Source: Bacteroidales bacterium
GTDB lineage: Bacteria > Bacteroidota > Bacteroidia > Bacteroidales > Paludibacteraceae
Length of the DNA stretch: 21,070 bases
Reading direction: 5' to 3'
NCBI GenBank assembly: GCA_900769035.1
Contig: CAAGFD010000196.1
Coordinates: 1 to 21,070 of the forward strand
Shown: positions 11,121 through 20,500 of the stretch, piece by piece
Position numbering within the stretch: position 1 is the first letter of the stretch
Layout: each line of letters begins with the position of its first letter
Notes under the pieces: generated by a model
Told to the model about the DNA's origin: nothing
What the model saw: only the letters and a program-made list of their open reading frames with translations
Databases searched by the model: none
Made by a program: the position numbers and the translations under genes

Positions 11121-11160
11121 GGGGCTGAATTGCATTTATTTGCAGTTCAGCCCCTTTTTT
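11121..11160 (+). terminator. Intrinsic terminator of giant gene 1
   Basis: GGGGCTGAATTGCA (11121-11134) pairs with TGCAGTTCAGCCCC (11141-11154) through 14 positions with one U-G wobble, a 6-nt loop (TTTATT) and a following run of six T. It begins 25 nt after the TAA stop. It should end the giant 1 transcript, so giant 2 is probably transcribed from its own promoter. Confidence 0.9.
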
Positions 11161-11195
11161 ATGTTTCAAAATATTTTATTATCTCTGCATGGAGA

Positions 11196-11261
11196 TTTGA
11201 ACATTTTTGTTCATTGATTTGAATATTTTATTGATTGTATTTGAATATTTTTGGAAGTTAT
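11196..11261. repeat. Three 22-nt phased repeats with core TTTGAAYATTTT
   Basis: TTTGAACATTTT starts at 11196, and TTTGAATATTTT starts at 11218 and 11240, giving an exact 22-nt spacing. The rest of each unit is only partly conserved. The first copy also carries a 6-bp inverted repeat (TGAACA/TGTTCA, 11198-11213). The third copy runs into the start of the ATPase remnant. The spacing of about two helical turns would put the cores on one face of the DNA, as in a multi-site operator, but low sequence complexity makes chance possible. Confidence 0.45.
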
Positions 11262-11442
11262 ATTTGTACGTGCTGAATATCAAGAAATTAAGAGTAGATT
11301 AGAAGAGCCAAGAAGGTTTATTCAAGTAATTTCCTGCCCTCGTCAAGTAGGAAAAACTACTGTTGTTGAGCAAGTATTGTCGGATATATCAATTCCTTAT
11401 CATTTTTTTTCTTCCTCACACTATGTCGCGATTAAGAGTTGA
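11251..11442 (+). pseudogene. Decayed N-terminus of an AAA_14/DUF4143-type ATPase
   Basis: Sixty-three codons remain before TGA (11440-11442). The segment AEYQEIKSRLEEPRRFIQVI followed by SCPRQVGKTTVVEQVL and IPYHFFS matches the start of AAA_14 family ATPases, whose full-length members have roughly 370-400 residues with a DUF4143 C-terminal part. The Walker A lysine and threonine are present, but the first glycine of GPRQVGKTT is cysteine (TGC). No normal start is present: TTG at 11251 is in frame, and ATA at 11260 stands where a family ATG (M-F-V-R) would be expected. Similarity fades after about 11418 and nothing of the rest of the gene follows. The function of these ATPases is poorly known. 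It is almost certainly non-functional here. Confidence 0.7.
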
Positions 11443-11592
11443 ATAATCGTATTTTAGAGCGACGATATCCCTTTTCGGTAAAATAATTTTTACCGTTTTT
11501 GGGGTAATTAATAATTTCGCGCAAATTTTTGCAGTGCAGTCTTTTGTCTATATTAAGCTTTAATAGGAGTTTTATTTTTTTAAATTTATTAT
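11443..11592 (+). promoter_or_regulatory. Leader region of giant gene 2
   Basis: This 150-nt spacer separates the ATPase remnant from the ATG at 11593. It contains the hairpin at 11476-11495 and an A/T-only stretch immediately before the start, similar in composition to the leader of giant 1. AGGAG at 11565-11569 is more than 20 nt from the ATG, too far to act as a normal ribosome site. The promoter is presumably here because a strong terminator closes giant 1, but I cannot match a -33/-7 pair with correct spacing. Confidence 0.4.
11476..11500 (+). terminator. Candidate weak terminator or leader hairpin before giant gene 2
   Basis: CGGTAAAA (11476-11483) and TTTTACCG (11488-11495) are perfect reverse complements with a 4-nt loop (TAAT), followed by five T (11496-11500). 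The stem is only 8 bp and AT-rich. It could end residual transcription from the ATPase remnant, or act in the giant 2 leader if that promoter lies upstream. Confidence 0.4.
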
Positions 11593-14500
11593 ATGAATAA
11601 GAATTTATTATTATCTATTCTCTTCTTTGTCACAACTATGTTTGTGTCTCAGGCACAAGGAGTTGTGGCATTGGATGAGGATTTTGGTTCTTCTTCTTCC
11701 ATACCTTCGGGATGGACTACCGGGGGTACCATTGCCTCAGCCCGTAATTGGAGAGTAGGCTCAAATGTTAATGATGCATATGATGGTAATTACATCTATT
11801 TTGCGAACTTTACGGGTAATCAAACGGCGATTTTGATGACCCCTGTTTTGAATTTGAGTGTTGACATGTCATTATCTTTTATGATCTATGACCCGTCGAG
11901 TAACGGTGTTTCCGTTTATATCTCTACCGACGGTGGTTCTACCTATCCAACGCTTTTAGGTTCTTATACCAACAATAATGTTTGGGAAGAACATCTTATC
12001 GACCTCTCCTTTTATACCGGTCAATCAAACGTAAAAATCGTTTTCTTAGCTAACACTAGTTCCGGAAAGAATGATAAATATTATACTTATTTGGATAATA
12101 TCAAGGTGTGGGAAACTCCCCGTTGTGCCACTCCTATCGATCTTGCTGTTAGCTCTTTAACTCAAACTCAAGCTTCCGTTGTGTGGGGTGTAAGCACTCT
12201 TGGTAATGCTACTTCAGATTATCGTATTACCATGCGTGATGAACAAGGTAATAATATTCTTAACAACCAATCTTTTACCGATACTTATAATGTAAAATCA
12301 TATTCGGTAAGTAATTTGCAAGCCAATAAAGATTATATCGTGAAGATACAAGCCGATTGCTCATCTGCAGCAAAAGGATATTCCGATTGGTCGCAAGAAT
12401 TTACTTTCCATACTCCTTCAAATGCAATATCTCTGCCTTATAATGTTAATTTTGAAGGTCTTACTTCTTTGCCTTCCGATTGGATGTTTGGCTTTTCCAA
12501 AACTCATTCCAGCGTTTCTATTGCTAATACCGGATATAACTCTTCTTCTAATTCACTCTCCGTTACTGCCAATCTAACACCAATTCTTATCACTCTTCCG
12601 CCTTTTGATGTTACTGCTGATAGTCTTGAGTTGGATTTCTTTTTGCAAACACCTGCAAATGTTATGGTTAAAATTGGTCTTATGAATGATATTGCCGATT
12701 ATTCTACTATGGACCTCATTTATAACCAAACTATCAATACTACTGCAGGTTACAGAAATATAAGGGTAAATACTCAAAGTACAAATTATCCTTCTTCTAC
12801 TCGAAATTTATTCTTATTCATCGAGTTATCTGCTCCTATAAGTACTACTATTAATATCGATAATATTAGAATATACAAGCCGGGTTCTTGTCTCCGTCTT
12901 GAGGAGCTAAAAGCTAAACCTGACTCACTCAGTGTTCAACTCGATTGGATTGACTATTCTACCACTCCGTCTAATAATTATCAAGTAAAATATATCAACG
13001 AGAGTACTCAGGAAATCGGTTATTTCACCGGAAGTACACGACCGCTGAATGTTACCGGTCTTGAGGGAAATACTCCGTATACTTTCTATATCCGCTCGGT
13101 TTGTTCCGCTTCTGATTCTTCAGAGTGGAGTATGCCTGTTTCTACTACTACTCTTTGTCGACCTATATCAGCTATCTTCTTCGAAGATTTTGAGAACCAA
13201 ACTATCTTTGATGATTGCTGGTTGTCAAAACAGACGGTACTTGGAGATCCGACTGCTACAAATAAAGACTTAGGTGATAATGGTTGGAATATTCATACTT
13301 ACCAGAATAATAAAGTTGCTCGACTTTCATACGCCAAATCCGGTGGCCGTTATATCTTGGCTACTCCTGCATTGAGTATCGATTATCCGAAGCAGTATGA
13401 TATGAAAGTTAAGTTCTATAGAAATGGTAAAGAAAGCGAGTTTATAAAAGTATGGGCAAGTAACACTACCGATACTGCCGATGGTGTGTTGATTTCTACA
13501 ATTTCTCGCTCTATTAACGGCGATCCTGTAGAAATTTTCGGTGGATGGCATGAGTACGAATTTAATATTCCTATTGCCGGCGCTGTGCATATCATCTTTG
13601 ATGCAAACCATTATGGTGGCGGTTTTTCCGATTCTTATATCGATGATATTCAGATTTATCCGGCTCCAAAATGCCGCGAGCCTAAGAATTTGGAAATATC
13701 TTCCACTACAAATACTATCGACCTTAATTGGACTCCGGGCGAATCAGATCATACTGCTTGGAATGTTCATTATACTATTACCGATGCCAATGGTAATACC
13801 ACCTCTAATAGTATAGTTGTCAATGATCCTCAATACAGCATTACCGGTCTTAATGAGGCTCAATATTATACTCTTACCGGATATGTATCTACACATTGTA
13901 GCGATACTTTGGAGTCGGTACATATTAATTTCAACGAAATTATTACTACCAAATGTAATACAATCTCTACCTTCCCTTATGTAGAAGATTTTGAGGGAAC
14001 TACCACTTTCCCTCCTGCATGCTGGGAGCGTAAACTAGTTCAGATGCCTAAAAGTGGTACTAATTTGTTGGATGAAACATGGTCTATTTCGTTAGACCCT
14101 GAGAAGTCTCATACCGGAAATGGAGCCGCTTGGTTCCAAAAATGCGGCTATCCTTCTCGTGCTTTCCTTGTTTCCCCGAAATTTATGTTCGATGAAAACA
14201 AGAGCTATCAAGTACGCTTCTGGATGTACCGTTCTAACCTGGCAACTAACTCAATGCAATTCCTTAAGGTGCGTGTTTCTCAAACTCCTTTTGATGAATC
14301 AAATGAGAGTGCTATTGCCATTGAGTTGAATAATAACTGCAATATTAATCCTACAGAGCAGGGACCCGGTTATTACGAGTACACTGCCGAGATACCATCT
14401 GTTTGTACCGGCGAGCAATACCTTATTTTTGAGGTAAATAACACGAATTATGTCGAGAGTTTTATCTATCTCGATGATATAGTAGTAGAGGAGGTTCCTG

Positions 14501-17500
14501 CTTGTAAGCCGATTTCAAAAATCACCGCTTTCGTAGAGGATTATAGCAGTATTATGGTTCACCTCAGTGAGTATGTTGCTGAAAATCCTATATGGGATGT
14601 GGTTGCTATCAATGATAATCAAACAATTGAAGATGTTACTCCTATCCATGTTGTCGGTGCCGATAGCGTGCTTATTACAGGGCTTACTGCTTCTACCAAT
14701 TATAGAATTTTTGTGCGTAAATATTGCGCCGTAGATACTATGGCTACTTGGAGTGCTAATCCTTATAGAGTAACTACTCCTTGTGAGCAAGTGTATGTTA
14801 CAGCAGAAAATCCTTTCCTCGAGAATTTTGATTCTTTTGAGAGTGGTGCCCTCTTCGATGGTACTTGCTATACTGCCGAGAAGAGCTATGCTTATCAAAA
14901 TCCTAATATTACAAGTGCTGTTAACAATACTTATCTTCCTTATTCAGGAAATAGATGTGCACAATTCTACGGTACTTCTTATTTGATGCGTGAGTTCCAA
15001 CTTGAGGCAGGTAAGACTTATGAAGTCAGCGTTTATGCCCTTGCAAATAATACTACCGGCTCTACAACATCAGGTGATAGAATTTCGTTTTATCTCGCTT
15101 CCGAACCTAAGCATTCTGCTTTATTAAGTACGTTGATGCCTTATCAGCCGGTACCGGATAAATGGACTCGCTTCTCTACCGTTGTTTCTGTTGCTTCTTC
15201 CGGAAATTATTATATCGGTATAGATGCTTATGCCGGCCGCTATCTCGGTATTGATAACTGGAGCGTTAGAGAAATTGAGTGCGTTACTCCTTCTAATATC
15301 GTTCTTTCTAATATCACTACCACTACTGCTACTATCAACTTTATACCTACCGGTGCTACTACTGAGATTCGTGTTGCTACAGTAAATAATGGTGATTTAG
15401 ATCCGGCTTATGATGTAGTTCTCGATACGGTTTCTACTAATAGTTTACAAATTACAGGGTTACAACCGGATAGTAAATATTATTATACTCTCCGCTCTTT
15501 CTGTAGCGATGATAAAACGAGTGGTTGGTCTACAATCAATTCTTTCCATACTCTTTGTAGTGCCAAGAATTTGCCTTATGAAAATAATTTTGAAATAGAT
15601 AATAGTGACATCCTTTGCTGGACGGTTAATGGTAATAGTGCAGTAGCGGAATTGTCTAACGCTCAATATCATAGAGTAGGTATTTCTTCTCTCAAATTGC
15701 AAAATACTACAATGGTATCTCCTGAACTTAATGTAAGTGCTATTGCGAATTGCAGAGTGAATGGATATATCTATGGTGCTGCCGGTTCCACTCTTCTTGT
15801 GGGTGTGATGTCCGACCCTACTGATGTTAGTACTTTCGAGCCTCTTGCTACTGTGGCTGTTAATACAGCAAATGAGTGGATGGAGTTCGACGTCGATTTC
15901 AGCAACTTAAATGGTGATGATTATGTAGATGATCCTCTGTTAGATGCTAAATTTGTAGCATTCCTTTGTGGCGAAAATATAGTATATGTAGATGATATTA
16001 CGATTTATTATTCTACTTCATGCTCTCAAGTAAGTCAAGTGATATTCAGCAATTTAGATTCAAAGAATTTGAATGTTTCTTGGGTTCATAACGACGCCGC
16101 TCAAAGCTATGAAGTAAAAGCTTTACGCCTTGTGGAAAATCAAAACGGCGGTAACTCTTTCGTTGTTGATTTTATCGATACCGTCAGTGTGAAGAATATT
16201 ACTATCCAAAATCTCTATCCTAATACAAGTTATGTAATTACTGTTAAGACATTCTGCTCCGGCACTGAGTGCAGTTTGCCTTTCTATTCTGATATTATTA
16301 CTACCAATTGTGCACCGATAACTCTTTCTTATCCGGGAGATTTGATTAGTGAATCCGCTAATAATAAGATGCCATCATGCTGGACACAAGGCGATTATTT
16401 CCCTGTCGTAAATCAAAATGTATGGCGTCCGTACAATGGTATCCTCTGGTCGTATAATAGCTCCGAGGCTGATGTTCGTAGTGAATTATTGTCTCCTATT
16501 TTCGACTTCAATGATCTTGTTGGTGCGCAAATAATTGTTGAGGCTTCAATAAATAGCACCGATACCGTCTATATTATGGCTTCGTATGACGGCGGTCTTA
16601 CATTCCCTGATACAGTCGGTTACCTCGAACCGGCTGTTGGTGTTGCTGCTCATAGCAAGACTTTAGATGCTTCAAAATGTGTAGGTCAAGATGTGATGTT
16701 TGCTATCAGAGCTCGTAAATTGGCTTCCGAAACCAACTTCTCTATGCGTCTTACTAAATTTGCTGTTGAGCCTGTCAATAGATGCGCCATTCCTATCAGT
16801 GCTATTGTAAGTAATATCTCCGGTATTTCTGCTTCTGTAGTTATCAATGATACTTGTCAAGCTCATAGTACTTGGAATTATGTGTTGATACCACAAGGTA
16901 ATCTCGTTGAGACCGGTGAAATTAAATCGGTTAATAAAACAATATTTAATTTGGAGAATCTTACTCCTAATTTTAAATACGATTTCTATGTACGTTCCGA
17001 TTGTGGTGGCGGTGAAGTCAGCTCTTGGCGTGGTCCGGTCTCTTTTGAAACTAATTGCGATGTGGCACAAACTCCTTATTTCGAAAACTTCGAAACTACT
17101 GATGGTTGCTATCAAACTATCTTACCTGCTAATAATGGTTCTAATCCAAGGGTGATGTTCTATAACACTCCCGGAATTCCTGTCGAGAAATCATTATGTT
17201 TTGTGTCTGCCTCATTCTTAACCAATACAGGTAATACATATCTTGTGTTCCCTCGTATGATAGACCCTCTAACCGACCTTGTTGTCGATTTCGACTATAT
17301 CCAACGTGCCGGTTCCGGTCAATTCTCTTTGGGTATCATGGATGGTAATAATACCAACTCTTTCATCGAGTTAAGGTCCTTGGATTATACTGAGAATTAT
17401 GGCTTTATCCATGTAAACTATCCGTTCAATGCATTAAATACAACTTATAATAATTATCACATCGCTATTAAATTCTCTTGCGGTGATAAAGATAATGTTT

Positions 17501-20500
17501 ACTCTTTCATCGACAATGTAAACATCCATCGCAGAGTAGTTTGCGAAAATGTAAGTGATGTAAATATCATTAGCACATCAAGCACACAAGTTAAATTCAA
17601 TGTAGAGTCTACTACCGATAGCGTTGCGGTTTGTATAGTTCCTGTCGGAGATCTCCCTTCCGAGGCAAACGCACAAATCTCCGATAGTAAAGAGTTTATC
17701 GTAAACGGTCTTACTTCGACAACCGCTTACTCTATTTACACTCGCTCCGTTTGTAGTAATTACGACTTTGAGTGGTACGGACCGGTGAATTTTTCTACCA
17801 GCTGTGATGTGATTACTATCGATGCTACTAACTCTTGGAGCGCAGATTTCGACGATGTAAGTGAGGTGTCTTGTATCGACTATTTGCGTACTTCAAAAGT
17901 TGATGGGGTTTCTTATCCGGCAATACTCAATTCTACTGTCGGCTCAATGCCTAACGCCCTTGTAATGAAAGGCGATAACTATATCTTATTGCCTGAATTC
18001 AGCGTTATGCCTCAGTACCTTGAATTGTCGTTCAACAATATCGGTAATTGTGACCTCTTTATCGGTACTATTCAAGATAATGATATCAACACTTATAAAG
18101 AGCTTGATTACTATACTACACAAGCATATCGTCAACGTGCAATAATTAATTTTTCTACTTATAAATGCACCGGAAATCGTATAGTATTATCTACAAAGGG
18201 AGCGTCTTCTATCGTTTATCTCGATGATATGACGGTTTCGTTGTTAAATTCCGATTATGCCCCTGTTTTTGTTGATGTTAAACCACAGGATGTATTTGTA
18301 GATGTTGTAGTTAATACTGTTGCAAATTCCGATAGAGTAAAATACGAGGTGTTCTATGGTAATCAATTGGTAGCTTCTCAAGTAAGTACCGAAAGCAGCG
18401 TTCGTCTTGCCGGCCTTAATCCAAGCACTAATTACTCTCTACGCGTTACATCATTTACTCTCAATGCCAATGATTCGCTTACTTCCGTAATGCCGTTTAC
18501 TACCAGAAAATCTATTCTATCGGCTCCTTTTACTATTGGTTTTGAAGATGATACCGATAATGCTGTTTGGGATTTGACATATACCGCTTCTGATAGATTT
18601 GTTTTCGGCACTGCTAATAGCGCCGTTAAATCCGGAAGTAAATCACTTTACGTTTCTCGTAATCCTTTTGGTAGCAAAGCTTATGAATATACCAAAGAGG
18701 CTGGCAAAACTTACGTCACAAGAGAAATCTACTTGCCGGCAGGTACTTATGAATTATCTTATGATTATAAAGTAAAAGGCTATAACGAAGGTGATTACGG
18801 TCGTATATTCCTTATCCCTGATGGTAAGGACTTCCCGAGCGATAATATGATGAATATTGAATCATACAGCTATATTATCTCTTTGGATAACAAGACCCGT
18901 ATGGCTACTACCGATACTCTTTGGCATAAGAATACTACCCGAATCACCGTTGATGAGGGCAGTAATTTCAAATTCGTTATCTATTGGATGGCAGGTGGAT
19001 ATAATAATTATCAACCACCTCTCGCTGTAGATAATATATCTTGCTTGTCAGTGCCTTGCTCAGTATTGGATAATTTTGTTGTCAATGTAAATAGCAATGA
19101 TGCTTATGTTAATTATTCCGGTTATAATGAGGGCACTACTATTCAATATATTGTATTCTCAGGTAATGATACTATTACGTCAGGTTCGGTACAGTCAAGT
19201 TCTATCCATCTCACGGGTTTAACTCCGAATAGCGAGTATTCGGTAGAAATCATCGCTACATGTGATGAGGGCTCCACTACTCCGATTTATCTTGCCGTAA
19301 ATACTAAATGTGAGGTAATTAATGCTCCTTGGAATTATGGCTTTGAAGACCTTCCTGTTGACGTTAAATTCGCCGTCGGTAACAATTGTTGGACGGAAGT
19401 GGTGAAGAGTACTTCTTACTATTTTTATTCTACTAATAATGACTTGATGGTTGATTATGGATTGGAAAATCATTCCGGTAATCAATCGGTTACTTATAGG
19501 TCTGCAGCTCAAAATTCTGGAGTGATTTTCAATACTTTCCATCTTGAGGCAAATACCAATTATAATCTCTCTGCTTATGTTCGTCACCTCGACCAAAGCA
19601 ATACCGGCAATATATTCTCTATTGTAATGCTTGAAAATGGTAAGATTTCTAAAGAGTTGGCTTCTTACGAGATGAATGGTGTATGGCAGAAATATGATGC
19701 CGATATCGTGGTTAAAACTACCGGAGATTATCAACTTGGGTTCTATCTAAAACACAATAATAAAAACGCCGGAAGATATATCTTAACTACTATCGATGAT
19801 GTTTCATTTGTACAAGCTGTGGCAAAATCTCCTGACCCTATCGAGTTTAATAATATTACTAATAGTTCAGCTGATGTTACCTGGTCTGATATTGCTGATA
19901 GTTACGTAGTTACCGTTAGAGATAATGAGGGTGTAGTGCTTGAAAGCGAAACGGATACCAACACCATACATATTACCGGTTTATTGGCTAATACCACTTA
20001 TCAAGTATCGGTTTACGGTGTATCTGAAACAGAAAACTCCAGAACTGCTACTGCCTCGTTTACTACTGAATGTGGCACTGCTGCATTGCCTTATCGCGAA
20101 AGCTTTAACAATACTTCTTCTTATTTGCCTTCTTGCTGGAGTGACCAAGGTACTATCCTCTCTAATGGCGCATACGGTTGGGCGGTTACTTCCGGTAAAT
20201 TGATGATAAATACTTCCGTTGCAAATGGTTATGCCATTGTTACTTCTATGCCTATAAGCATTACCGAGCCGGATGTCAACTTGTCGTTCAATTATACTAA
20301 TACTTCTTCTTCCGATCGCTTCTTCGTAACTGTATTAAGTGGAAATGGAGCCGTTATAGATACTGTATATGAGGGTGTTTATTCCGAAACTCTCCAAAAA
20401 GTTCGTATCGACCTCGCCAAATATTATAATTCCGATATTCAGTTGGTATTCTCAATCATAACTCGTAATATCGATGGTGGAATTATTGCTATCGATGATT

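Noticed and set aside
19219..19734. 171-codon minus-strand open frame within giant 2
   Set aside because: It is opposite a clearly coding module region (modules 10-11). The codon bias of the giants, rich in TAT, AAT and GAT, leaves long antisense frames by chance, and the translation shows no domain.
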